Assembly (NCBI RefSeq): GCF_000021305.1
Contig: NC_011772.1
Location: 4,316,001-4,380,000, forward strand
Direction: 5' to 3'
Length of the DNA stretch: 64,000 nt
From: Bacillus cereus G9842
GTDB lineage: Bacteria > Bacillota > Bacilli > Bacillales > Bacillaceae_G
The translations under genes and the position numbers were made by a program. Shown piece after piece: positions 51,195-58,655 of the stretch. A model generated the notes under the pieces. It searched no databases and was not told the origin of the DNA. It saw only the letters and a list, made by a program, of their open reading frames with translations. Position 1 is the first letter of the stretch; each line of letters opens with the position of its first letter.

Positions 51195-51229
51195 ATGATA
51201 GAAAAGCGAGACTGCCCCAACAAATGTTC
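51195..51229 (-). promoter_or_regulatory. ruvA promoter with LexA-like (SOS) box
   Basis: On the minus strand TTGTTG (51218-51223) and TATCAT (51195-51200) have a 17-bp spacer. GAACATTTGTTG (51218-51229) covers the -35; it matches GAAC-N4-GTTC with one mismatch. ruvAB is in the B. subtilis SOS regulon. Confidence 0.5.
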
Positions 51230-51256
51230 TCCACTTGAAACTTCTGTTATTTTCCA

Positions 51257-51285
51257 TTGACAGAAAGGTTAAAGCACCTTAATAT
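51257..51285 (+). promoter_or_regulatory. Sigma-A promoter of the siderophore-binding lipoprotein
   Basis: TTGACA (51257-51262) and TAATAT (51280-51285), spacer 17 bp; transcript start near 51292, directly before the Fur box. Confidence 0.85.
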
Positions 51286-51294
51286 ACAGAGGTC

Positions 51295-51313
51295 GATAAT
51301 GATTATCAATACT
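51295..51313. promoter_or_regulatory. Fur box
   Basis: GATAATGATTATCAATACT matches the 19-bp Fur consensus GATAATGATTATCATTATC in 16 of 19 positions and lies at the transcript start of the downstream gene, so iron-loaded Fur would block it. Confidence 0.88.
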
Positions 51314-51334
51314 AATTAAAGGGGTTACATCAGG

Positions 51335-52279
51335 ATGAAACGTAAGCTATTTATTTTATTTACTATTATGCTTGTTGTTCTTTCTATCGTTGGCTGCTCT
51401 TCTCAAAAAGAAGAATCGAAAGCAAAAGAACAACCGAAAACAAAAGTTGTAAAACATGCTAAAGGTGAAGCAACAATTCCAGTAAATCCAAAGAGAATTG
51501 TTGACTTATCTGGATCAACAGAAGAACTATTACTTCTTGGACACAAACCTGTTGGTACAGCAAATACATATAAAGATAAAATCCAAAATCACTTAACAGA
51601 TAAGTTAGATGGAGTAAAAGCAGTAGGTTGGTACTGGGCACCTAAAGTTGATTTAGAAGCTGTTACTGCTTTAAAACCAGACTTAATTATTTTAAACAAC
51701 CGTCAATTAAAAATTTATGATCAACTAGAAAAGGTTGCACCTACAGTTGTTCTAGAAACAAACTTAGAAGACTGGCGTGGTAAATTTAAAGAAGTAGGTA
51801 AGCTATTTGGCGAAGAGAAGAAAGCAGACAAATGGATTGCAGACTACGATAAGAAAGCAGACTCTTTATCTAAAAAAATTAAAGAGAAAACAAAAGATGA
51901 GAACTTTATGTTCGTTGCAGTTACACCACAAAACTTCCGCGTATACGGCAGCTTCGGATACGGTGACATCATCTTTAATGACTTAAAACTTCCAGCAACA
52001 AAAGGTACAGATTTAAAACAAACAATGGCGCAAGTATCGCTAGAAGGTCTTGTTGCATTCCAACCTGATCAAATGTTTATTGTAAACTTTGGCGGCGAAG
52101 CTGATAAAGTTTACGAAGACTACAAAAACAGTGCCGTTTGGAAAGACAATAAAGCTGTGAAAAACAATCATGTATATGAAGTATCAAACGAAATCTTCAA
52201 TACGAAAGCATTCAATCCAATCGGAAAAGATATGCTAATCGATGAAATCGCAAAAGAAATTTTAGCTAAGAATAAGTAA
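51335..52279 (+). CDS. Iron-siderophore ABC transporter substrate-binding lipoprotein
   Basis: A 314-aa lipoprotein: signal peptide MKRKLFILFTIMLVVLSIV with lipobox VGC (lipidated C21), a charged linker, then a class III periplasmic-binding fold (PKRIVDLSGSTEELLLLGHKPVG; LEAVTALKPDLIILN; KNNHVYEVSNEIFN). It captures ferric siderophores for an ABC importer. No permease or ATPase gene is adjacent, so it must use a transporter encoded elsewhere. A Fur box lies upstream. The siderophore is unknown; YfiY/FhuD/FatB-like proteins are the nearest types I can name. Confidence 0.88.
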   Translation: MKRKLFILFTIMLVVLSIVGCSSQKEESKAKEQPKTKVVKHAKGEATIPVNPKRIVDLSGSTEELLLLGHKPVGTANTYKDKIQNHLTDKLDGVKAVGWYWAPKVDLEAVTALKPDLIILNNRQLKIYDQLEKVAPTVVLETNLEDWRGKFKEVGKLFGEEKKADKWIADYDKKADSLSKKIKEKTKDENFMFVAVTPQNFRVYGSFGYGDIIFNDLKLPATKGTDLKQTMAQVSLEGLVAFQPDQMFIVNFGGEADKVYEDYKNSAVWKDNKAVKNNHVYEVSNEIFNTKAFNPIGKDMLIDEIAKEILAKNK

Positions 52280-52280
52280 G

Positions 52281-52311
52281 AAAAAGCAGCTCACCATGAG
52301 CTGCTTTTTTT
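52281..52311. terminator. Bidirectional terminator between the siderophore-binding gene and bofC
   Basis: AGCAGCTCA (52285-52293) and TGAGCTGCT (52297-52305) around CCA, flanked by A5 and T8. Confidence 0.9.
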
Positions 52312-52821
52312 CTTATTTTGCACTGCGTATTGCTTCATTTTTTCAATCGTTCTCACAAAACCTTCTTTTGATTTAATCCGAATACCACGCTTCAATTTCG
52401 CACGCTCATAACTCTCAAGCTTTTTCATATCAATTTGGAAGAAGGAGTGAATCGCATTATCACTTTTCGGTACACCTTTGAAAATTTGTAATATCCCTTC
52501 CTCTGACACGCCAAAATAACCGCTCGTTTTCAATAACGGAGAAATATCATCAACTTTCTTTTGCAATACAATTTGTACATCATCACGATCAACGAGCTGC
52601 CATTCTTTATACTGCTGTAAAAACTTTTCTAAATCCACCACTTTTTCTGTAAGTATTTCCTCACTTACTTCTCCATCAACATACATACGCTCTAATAAAA
52701 TTGTAACTTCGGGTTCTTTTTTCGTTACTTCTGGTACTGGCCCTTCCGCCTTCACATTCGTTTCATAAACGAAACAAAACATCATAACGAAAGCTTGCAC
52801 CGCAATCAGTATCCATTTCAT
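52291..52821 (-). CDS. bofC: BofC, forespore regulator of pro-sigma-K signalling
   Basis: A 176-aa secreted protein: signal peptide MKWILIAVQAFVMMFCFVYETNVKA, then the BofC N-terminal domain (VTILLERMYVDGEVSEEI) and the C-terminal domain (YFGVSEEGILQIFKGVP). BofC crosses the forespore membrane and restrains SpoIVB, delaying sigma-K activation. In B. subtilis it is next to ruvA; here the siderophore-binding gene has been placed between. The ATG follows AGAGGTGAACGG. Confidence 0.9.
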   Translation of the reverse strand: MKWILIAVQAFVMMFCFVYETNVKAEGPVPEVTKKEPEVTILLERMYVDGEVSEEILTEKVVDLEKFLQQYKEWQLVDRDDVQIVLQKKVDDISPLLKTSGYFGVSEEGILQIFKGVPKSDNAIHSFFQIDMKKLESYERAKLKRGIRIKSKEGFVRTIEKMKQYAVQNKKKSSSW

Positions 52822-52906
52822 TTCCGTTCACCTCTTCTAGGCAAAATCAAACTTTCATTAGTAGTTTTTCCGGAAATGGGGGTTTTATCCATATTACATT
52901 TCTTTC

Positions 52907-52947
52907 GAAAAAATAAAAAATGCAGATAGGCATTTACCTCATCTGCA
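52907..52947 (-). terminator. Terminator 3' of the structured RNA element
   Basis: On the minus strand TGCAGAT and ATCTGCA (52921-52927 with 52941-52947), extended by AGG/CCT, form a hairpin followed by a long T-rich run (52907-52920). It lies upstream of bofC and is not needed by any annotated coding gene on that strand. Confidence 0.85.
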
Positions 52948-52974
52948 TGTATCATTTACTTTTATATAAAATGA

Positions 52975-53075
52975 AAGACGCCTGCAAAGCAGGCGTCTTG
53001 ATGCGTTTACGGCGAGAGACCAGGCGACCACATTCGCGTGTTTAGCACTTAAGCATATCTCTCGTCTTACGTAAA
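52975..53075 (-). ncRNA. Unassigned structured RNA candidate upstream of bofC
   Basis: On the minus strand a multi-branched fold can be drawn: GTAAA/TTTAC and CGAGAGA/TCTCTCG (53013-53019 with 53058-53064) close a junction containing small hairpins GTG..CAC and GCGA..TCGC. A very stable 11-bp hairpin (52975-52985 with 52989-52999, loop AAA) follows, then the terminator at 52907-52947. It has no open frame of note and resembles no riboswitch I recall. It could be a small RNA or a leader element; the strand is inferred from the terminator. The rest of the gap (53076-53230) is A/T-rich. Confidence 0.5.
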
Positions 53076-53302
53076 TTAGCTCATCGCTTTGTTAATATAA
53101 CATTAATAAAGTATAAGTGCAACATGTTTATAAAAATATCTTATTTCCTCTTTCATCCAAATTATTTTATGTAAATTATAAATTGATAATTGTAATATAT
53201 ATTACAATAGATATAAAAGCGAAATCATAATAAGTAGGGGATGAATATTGTGAAAAAATAAAGGATGAACGTCTCATTCTTCAAACGTTAAAAAACATAC
53301 GT

Positions 53303-53683
53303 ATGGCCTTTCTTTTTCAATACATTGGGGTAGTTGAGATTTTAGGCTATATCGGATTCACTGAAGGAATTGATCAAATTACGAAATCTCCATTATGGCT
53401 ATTATTTATGCTTACGAGTATTTTACTTGCTTATTTACAGTTAAGTGTTTCAATCGATGTAGAAGAAGGCGAAAAGGAAATAAAATTAACCCCTTATTAC
53501 AAGCTTGTTTTACGCTCTCTTCTTATTGGAATTATTATTACTATTATTTATCTCATTTTCATTCCTGAAAGACCTCTATTTAAAGCTATTCTAACAGGTA
53601 GTGTTTTCCTCATATGCTTTTTAGTTTCTTACTCCGTTAGTTATTTTATTAAAAAACGTCGTTTACAAGACAACGATGAATGA
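53303..53683 (+). CDS. Small membrane protein, probably 5'-frameshifted (true start near 53250)
   Basis: A 126-aa frame with four predicted membrane helices (including WLLFMLTSILLAYLQLSVSI and LLIGIIITIIYLIFIPE). No SD precedes the ATG at 53303. Instead AGGGG lies nine bases before a GTG at 53250 whose frame stops after GTG AAA AAA TAA. If the A6 run at 53253-53258 had seven A, GTG AAA AAA ATA AAG GAT GAA CGT would run on in frame and give about 18 more residues (VKKIKDERLILQTLKNIR) joined to MAFLF. So the gene is either a one-base-deletion mutant, a sequencing error, or uses slippage. Function unknown. Confidence 0.6.
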   Translation: MAFLFQYIGVVEILGYIGFTEGIDQITKSPLWLLFMLTSILLAYLQLSVSIDVEEGEKEIKLTPYYKLVLRSLLIGIIITIIYLIFIPERPLFKAILTGSVFLICFLVSYSVSYFIKKRRLQDNDE

Positions 53684-53710
53684 AGAGGAAGGGCTATCCC
53701 TTCCTCTTTT
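53683..53710 (+). terminator. Terminator of the small membrane protein gene
   Basis: AAGAGGAAGGG and CCCTTCCTCTT pair perfectly around CTAT, followed by TTGTTTTG. Confidence 0.88.
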
Positions 53711-53716
53711 GTTTTG

Positions 53717-54364
53717 CTATCGCATAGTACCAGTTAAACCGTAACGAATGTCTCGGAACATATTTCCTATATCACGATTAAAATCGTTTGTAACTGTACC
53801 GTTACGTAGGCGTGTGCTCATTGCATCGACACGAGTAAACATATCATTTCTTACAGAAACATAGACATTTCTGTTTCCAACTTCATTTACAACAGCTTGA
53901 CGAATTTCGTTCGCCATCGCCGTTTCATTTGTCACTGTATTACGCGGTTTTACCGCAATCGCCACATCGTTTCCATATACAACTGTAGACACACGGTCCA
54001 CGTTATTCATACGTTTCACACGATTTGTAATTTTTTCTGCTGTTTTACCATCATTGTTAATGTATGAATTATTCATTGTAATATTACGTGTTGGATGTGG
54101 ATTAGCAATTTGACCGTTGTAATTTACATCTCGGTAATAATTGTTATATCCTGTATCGTTACGACCATTTCTATATGTTACATAATCTGTATAGCGATCA
54201 TTACGCGTTACATTATCACGATACTGGTGTGTATCATTATAAGATGTACGCTCGTAATTGTAGTTACGTCCATCCATTGCATTGTTATCTTTTGGTGTAC
54301 CACATGCAGCTAATGCACTGGTAACTAACAAAGAAGCAGCAATCACTTTTACTTTCGTATTCAA
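53717..54364 (-). CDS. YhcN/YlaJ-family sporulation lipoprotein (CoxA-like)
   Basis: A 215-aa lipoprotein: signal peptide MNTKVKVIAASLLVTSALA, lipobox LAAC-G, an Asn/Tyr/Arg-rich linker (about 25-90) and the YhcN/YlaJ domain (KITNRVKRMNNVDRVSTVVYGNDVAIAVKP). The family comprises spore inner-membrane or cortex proteins. In B. subtilis the gene after safA is coxA, of the same family, so this is its positional counterpart. The ATG follows AGAGGGGG. A long inverted repeat (about 54371-54440, CCCTCTGTTA with TAACAGAGAGGG) lies upstream, between it and safA. Confidence 0.85.
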   Translation of the reverse strand: MNTKVKVIAASLLVTSALAACGTPKDNNAMDGRNYNYERTSYNDTHQYRDNVTRNDRYTDYVTYRNGRNDTGYNNYYRDVNYNGQIANPHPTRNITMNNSYINNDGKTAEKITNRVKRMNNVDRVSTVVYGNDVAIAVKPRNTVTNETAMANEIRQAVVNEVGNRNVYVSVRNDMFTRVDAMSTRLRNGTVTNDFNRDIGNMFRDIRYGLTGTMR

Positions 54365-54515
54365 TACAAAAACCCCCTCTGTTAGAATGAGCTTCTCTTC
54401 TGAAAAGCTCCCTCTTATGATGAGTAACAGAGAGGGTTTTTACACTGTTAATATTTCACTGGGAATTTTCTAGCACTTCATAAAAACCCTTCATTTCCTT
54501 AATTAACACGCATGC

Positions 54516-54544
54516 AAAAAAGGCGGAAATACTCCCGCCTTTTT
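54516..54544 (-). terminator. Terminator of safA
   Basis: AAAAAGGCGG and CCGCCTTTTT form a perfect stem around an 8-9 base loop, overlapping the safA stop codon. Confidence 0.9.
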
Positions 54545-56438
54545 AAACTTCTTCTTCGGCCTCTTCTTCTGAAATGGGCTCTCCAAATACATTTGGTGGA
54601 TCTGGTTGATAATACATCGTTCCTGGCTGTGGTGCATATGCAGATTGAGTTGGTTGATAATATAAAGGATTCGCATATTGCGGACCGCCTGGTTGTGGAC
54701 TATATAGTCTACTTTCTCCTCCGCATCCACAATCTTCCTCACCCTGCACAAGCGGCGGCATATTATTATCCATTGGCATCATATTCGTGTTTGGCATAGA
54801 CGTATATTGCGGTCCAAACGGCGCCCCTTGCTGATATGGCATTTGATATGGATTTGGTTGTTGATAATATGGATTCGGCGGCATCATAGGCTGTTGATAC
54901 GGCATTTGATATGGCATCATATTCGGTGGTTGATTGTTATCCATAATTGGCATCATATTCGGCATTTGATTGTTATCCATGATTGGCATCATATTCGGCA
55001 TTTGATTATTATCCATAATTGGCATCATATTCGGCATTTGATTATTATCCATAATTGGCATCATATTTGGTGGTTGATTGTTATCCATGATTGGCATCAT
55101 ATTCGGCATTTGATTATTATCCATAATTGGCATCATATTCGGTGGTTGGTTGTTATCCATAATTGGCATTATATTCGGCATTTGATTATTATCCATAATT
55201 GGCATCATATTCGGCATTTGATTATTATCCATAATTGGCATCATATTCGGCATTTGATTATTATCCATAATTGGCATCATATTCGGCATTTGATTATTAT
55301 CCATAATTGGCATCATATTCGGTGGTTGGTTGTTATCCATAATCGGCATCATATTTGGTGGTTGGTTGTTATCCATAATTGGCATTATATTTGGCATTTG
55401 AATATTTGGCGGTATGACTTGTGGAATAACTACATTTTCTTTCGATACATTTGGTGATACTATATTCCCTACGTTTTCTTTCTTCACTTGTGGTGACACT
55501 ATATTCCCTACATTCTCTTTCTTCACTTGCGGCGATATTATATTCCCTACATTCTCTTTCTTCACTTGTGGTGACACTATATTCCCTACATTTTCTTTTT
55601 TCACTTGCGGTGACACTATATTCCCTACATTTTCTTTCTTCACTTGCGGTGATATTATATTCCCTACATTTTCTTTTTTCACTTGCGGCGATATTATATT
55701 CCCTACATTCTCTTTCTTCACTTGCGGCGATACTATATTGTTTTTTTTCGTTTGCGGAGAAATGATATTGTTAGGTTTCATTTTACTAATTTGAGGAGCA
55801 ATTAACTCGCTTCCTTTTTTTATTACATCTGAAATTTTATATTCCTTTTTTGGTTTTATTGGTGGTTGTGGCGGCTGCGGTAATACATTTACCGAAAACT
55901 TCGTGTTTTCTTTTTCCGCCGGTTTTTGTTTTTCTATCACAGGTGGTTTTTGAATAACAGACGGTTTTTCAACTGGTTTTTCTTTTTGAATTGGCTGTTC
56001 TTTTTGCATCTCTTTTTGCGGCTTTACCTGCATCTCCTTCTGTGGTTTCACCTGTACTTCTTTTTGCGGCTTTACTTGCATCTCCTTCTGCGGTTTTACT
56101 TGCACTTCTTTTTGTGTTTGTTGCATAGCTGGCTGCTGTGTAATTGGTGCTGATTGATACGTAACTTCTTCTTCATCTTCTATTCCAAGCGGAGTTGGTG
56201 TTGCTGCAAATTCTTTTTGCTGCACTTCTTTTACGTATTGCTTTGGAGGCGCTGAGCCTGCTCCAGCCTGTTGTTTCATATGAACACTCTTTGATGGCAC
56301 TTTAATTTTCATACCTGGCATGATTAGATCAGGATTACTAAGTTGTGTATTTGTTTGTTTCAGCGTATCAAAATCCACTCCGTACTTTTTCGCAATTTTC
56401 CAAAGGGTATCCCCTTTTTGCACGATATGAATTTTCAA
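54543..56438 (-). CDS. safA: SafA, LysM spore-coat assembly protein with three repeat arrays
   Basis: A 631-aa protein, far longer than B. subtilis SafA. Start is a TTG at 56438 after AGGAGGGGG. Residues 1-47 are one LysM domain (HIVQKGDTLWKIAKKYGVDF), which anchors the protein to spore peptidoglycan. Then come an array of KPQKE[MV]QV units (about 5), one of VGNI[IV]SPQVKKEN units (8), and one of [MP]PN[MI]MPIMDNNQ units (14, 36 bp each). The C-terminus is Gln/Pro/Tyr-rich with EEDCGCGGE. SafA recruits inner-coat proteins around the forespore. Repeat copy numbers are probably variable. A sigma-E-like promoter lies upstream. Confidence 0.93.
   Translation of the reverse strand: MKIHIVQKGDTLWKIAKKYGVDFDTLKQTNTQLSNPDLIMPGMKIKVPSKSVHMKQQAGAGSAPPKQYVKEVQQKEFAATPTPLGIEDEEEVTYQSAPITQQPAMQQTQKEVQVKPQKEMQVKPQKEVQVKPQKEMQVKPQKEMQKEQPIQKEKPVEKPSVIQKPPVIEKQKPAEKENTKFSVNVLPQPPQPPIKPKKEYKISDVIKKGSELIAPQISKMKPNNIISPQTKKNNIVSPQVKKENVGNIISPQVKKENVGNIISPQVKKENVGNIVSPQVKKENVGNIVSPQVKKENVGNIISPQVKKENVGNIVSPQVKKENVGNIVSPNVSKENVVIPQVIPPNIQMPNIMPIMDNNQPPNMMPIMDNNQPPNMMPIMDNNQMPNMMPIMDNNQMPNMMPIMDNNQMPNMMPIMDNNQMPNIMPIMDNNQPPNMMPIMDNNQMPNMMPIMDNNQPPNMMPIMDNNQMPNMMPIMDNNQMPNMMPIMDNNQMPNMMPIMDNNQPPNMMPYQMPYQQPMMPPNPYYQQPNPYQMPYQQGAPFGPQYTSMPNTNMMPMDNNMPPLVQGEEDCGCGGESRLYSPQPGGPQYANPLYYQPTQSAYAPQPGTMYYQPDPPNVFGEPISEEEAEEEV
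54925..55396. repeat. 36-bp coding tandem repeat in safA, 14 copies
   Basis: A 36-bp unit encoding [MP]PN[MI]MPIMDNNQ repeats about 14 times without interruption. Neighbouring copies are nearly identical at the DNA level, with third-base and Met/Pro codon variation, which points to recent expansion by slippage or unequal crossing-over. Confidence 0.93.
55440..55745. repeat. 39-bp coding tandem repeat in safA, about 8 copies
   Basis: A 39-bp unit encoding VGNI[IV]SPQVKKEN repeats about eight times. The first and last copies are degenerate (for example SPNVSKEN, SPQTKKN). Confidence 0.9.
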
Positions 56439-56597
56439 ATTTTCCCCCTCCTGTATAACTTATCTATAAGTAACAAATCTCATGAAGTAACTCTTTCTAA
56501 ATAACGTTAACTTCTTTTCACTTTCATCACTTCTTCGATTTTCAATATCATTTGAAGTGGAATAAGCATAAAAAAATCGCAATGATTTCTTCACAAC

Positions 56598-56626
56598 AAT
56601 GTATGCCCATTTCGTTCTCGTTATGA
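56598..56626 (-). promoter_or_regulatory. Possible sigma-E promoter of safA
   Basis: On the minus strand CATACATT (56598-56605) matches the sigma-E -10 CATACANT, and TCATAAC (56620-56626) lies 14 bp upstream as a -35. safA is sigma-E-dependent in B. subtilis. The leader to the TTG start would be about 150 bases. Confidence 0.55.
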
Positions 56627-56641
56627 TTATGTGCATGAAAA

Positions 56642-56666
56642 AAAGCAACGGGAATACCGTTGCTTT
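56642..56666 (-). terminator. Terminator of nadB-nadC-nadA
   Basis: AAAGCAACGG and CCGTTGCTTT form a 10-bp stem around GAATA, followed by a T run, overlapping the nadA stop. Confidence 0.9.
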
Positions 56667-57771
56667 ACACACGCTCTAACATACGATTTAATGCAAGAAC
56701 CGCTTCTGCCGTTACTTGTTTATCTACACTAATAACATTAATTTCTTCTCCTCTTTCTATCGTTTCAAGTGCCCATAATAAGTGAGGCAGATCAATTCGG
56801 TTCATCGTTAAACATGGACACATAAATGGATTAAGCGAAACAATTTCTTTATCTGGATGTTGCTGAATAATTCGATTCACTAAATTCATTTCTGTACCAA
56901 TCGCCCATTTGCTACCAGATGGCGCTGATTCAATCATATCAATAATATATTTCGTTGACCCTGCATAATCTGAAGCAGCTACAACTTCATAGCAACATTC
57001 TGGATGTACAATAATATTCATATCCGGATGATTTTTTCGTACATTCTCTATGTTTTTCACTGTAAAGTTTTGATGAACTGAACAATGACCTTTCCATAAA
57101 ATCACTTGAATTTCTTCTATATCTCCATCGTACTCTAAAGAATCAGTATGCGGATCCCATACTGCCATTTTATCTAACGGGATACCTAAGTCGTACGCTG
57201 TATTTCTTCCTAAATGTTGATCCGGTAAAAAGACGAGACGTTCTTTTTGAGTAAACGCCCAAGATACCATTTGCTTTGCATTAGAAGAAGTTACTGTTGC
57301 TCCTCCGTTACGACCACAAAACGCTTTAATTGCAGCTGTAGAGTTCACATACGTTAACGGAATCATCGTATCTCCAAATAATTTCGTGAGCTCTTTCCAC
57401 GCTCTTTCTGTTTGTTCAATATCTGCCATATCTGCCATCGAACATCCTGCACGCATATCTGGCAAAATAACGATTTGATCATCTGTCGTTAACATATCTG
57501 CTGTTTCCGCCATAAAGTGCACCCCGCAAAACACAATATACTTTGCGTCTTTATTGCTCGCTGCAACTTGCGCAAGCTGAAGTGAATCCCCTGCTGCATC
57601 TGAAAATTGTACCACTTCATCTTTTTGGTAATGATGTCCTGGAATGAATAACATTTTTCCCATTTTTTCTTTAATTTCATGAACACGCTTTTCCATATCT
57701 TCTTTTGACATCTTGTGATAACGCTCCGGTAACATCGTTTCAATTGGTTGCACTTTTTCTAAAATACTCAT
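56665..57771 (-). CDS. nadA: NadA, quinolinate synthase
   Basis: A 368-aa [4Fe-4S] enzyme. The likely cluster cysteines are in [18 protein letters not shown] and FMCPCLTMN. It condenses iminoaspartate with dihydroxyacetone phosphate to quinolinate. The ATG at 57771 follows AGAAAGGAAT; an earlier in-frame start overlaps nadC. Its cluster is probably supplied by the nifS product encoded divergently. It is last in nadB-nadC-nadA. Confidence 0.97.
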   Translation of the reverse strand: MSILEKVQPIETMLPERYHKMSKEDMEKRVHEIKEKMGKMLFIPGHHYQKDEVVQFSDAAGDSLQLAQVAASNKDAKYIVFCGVHFMAETADMLTTDDQIVILPDMRAGCSMADMADIEQTERAWKELTKLFGDTMIPLTYVNSTAAIKAFCGRNGGATVTSSNAKQMVSWAFTQKERLVFLPDQHLGRNTAYDLGIPLDKMAVWDPHTDSLEYDGDIEEIQVILWKGHCSVHQNFTVKNIENVRKNHPDMNIIVHPECCYEVVAASDYAGSTKYIIDMIESAPSGSKWAIGTEMNLVNRIIQQHPDKEIVSLNPFMCPCLTMNRIDLPHLLWALETIERGEEINVISVDKQVTAEAVLALNRMLERV

Positions 57772-57802
57772 ATTCCTTTCTCCCCCCTCTAAGCCACTTT
57801 CC

Positions 57803-58636
57803 TTATCCTTCAATATTGAAACTAATATCAAGTGCTTTCACTGAATGTGTTAACGCTCCAAGTGAAATATAATCTACCCCTGTTTTTCCGTATTTCGATA
57901 AATCTTCAATTGTAATGCCTCCTGATGCTTCCGTAACGATGGCACTTGGTACAATCTTTGAAAACTCTCTAATCTCATCTGGCGTACGGTTATCAAACAT
58001 AATAATATCCGCACCAGCCGCTACAGCCTCTCTCACTTGCTTCTCCGTTTCTGTTTCCACTTCTACTTTCACCATATGTCCTAATTTTTCTTTCAGCGAT
58101 GTAACAGCTTTCGTAATAGAACCCGCAAAGGCAATATGATTGTCTTTGATCATGACACCATCATATAAACCGAAACGGTGATTAAATCCTCCTCCGCACA
58201 CGACTGCATACTTATCAAACATACGTAGCCCCGGCATTGTTTTTCGCGTATCACAAATACGTGTATGGCTGCTATCTAAAGCAAGAACCGCTTTACGCGT
58301 CATCGTCGCTATTCCGCTCATACGCTGGATAACATTTAATATAACGCGCTCTGCTGTTAATAACGATGCAATTGGACCTTGCACAGTTGCAATGATTTCG
58401 CCTTTTTCTACAAGATCCCCATCTTTTTTATGAAGCTCTACTTCAATTCTCTCATCTATTAATTTAAATCCCGATTCAATTACTAAACGTCCTGCAAAGA
58501 CCCCTGTATCCTTCGAAAGAAACGTTCCTTTTGAAAGCAAGTTATCTGGAAAAATAAGCTGAGATGTTACATCTCTTTCTCCTATATCTTCTAAAAAAAA
58601 TCGATTTAATGCTTCTTTCACTTTTATCGTGTTCAT
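57803..58636 (-). CDS. nadC: NadC, quinolinate phosphoribosyltransferase
   Basis: A 277-aa type II phosphoribosyltransferase ([49 protein letters not shown], the basic quinolinate site; [10 protein letters not shown]). It converts quinolinate and PRPP to nicotinate mononucleotide. The ATG at 58636 follows AGAGGGGC; the longer frame runs into nadB. The gap to nadB is 19 bp and to nadA 31 bp. Confidence 0.97.
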   Translation of the reverse strand: MNTIKVKEALNRFFLEDIGERDVTSQLIFPDNLLSKGTFLSKDTGVFAGRLVIESGFKLIDERIEVELHKKDGDLVEKGEIIATVQGPIASLLTAERVILNVIQRMSGIATMTRKAVLALDSSHTRICDTRKTMPGLRMFDKYAVVCGGGFNHRFGLYDGVMIKDNHIAFAGSITKAVTSLKEKLGHMVKVEVETETEKQVREAVAAGADIIMFDNRTPDEIREFSKIVPSAIVTEASGGITIEDLSKYGKTGVDYISLGALTHSVKALDISFNIEG

Positions 58637-58655
58637 AAAGCCCCTCTTCCCCTCA

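Noticed and set aside
54807..55457. Long plus-strand open frame rich in His/Ile/Trp opposite safA
   Set aside because: It is the antisense of the 36-bp repeats; the unit length is a multiple of three, so any frame without a stop stays open. No ribosome site or plausible protein.
55414..55794. Plus-strand frames of repeated FFTCGDTIFPTFS type
   Set aside because: They are the antisense of the 39-bp safA repeats, for the same reason as above.
56460..56672. 70-codon minus-strand frame between nadA and safA
   Set aside because: It begins within the nadA terminator, has no ribosome site, and overlaps the likely safA leader and promoter.
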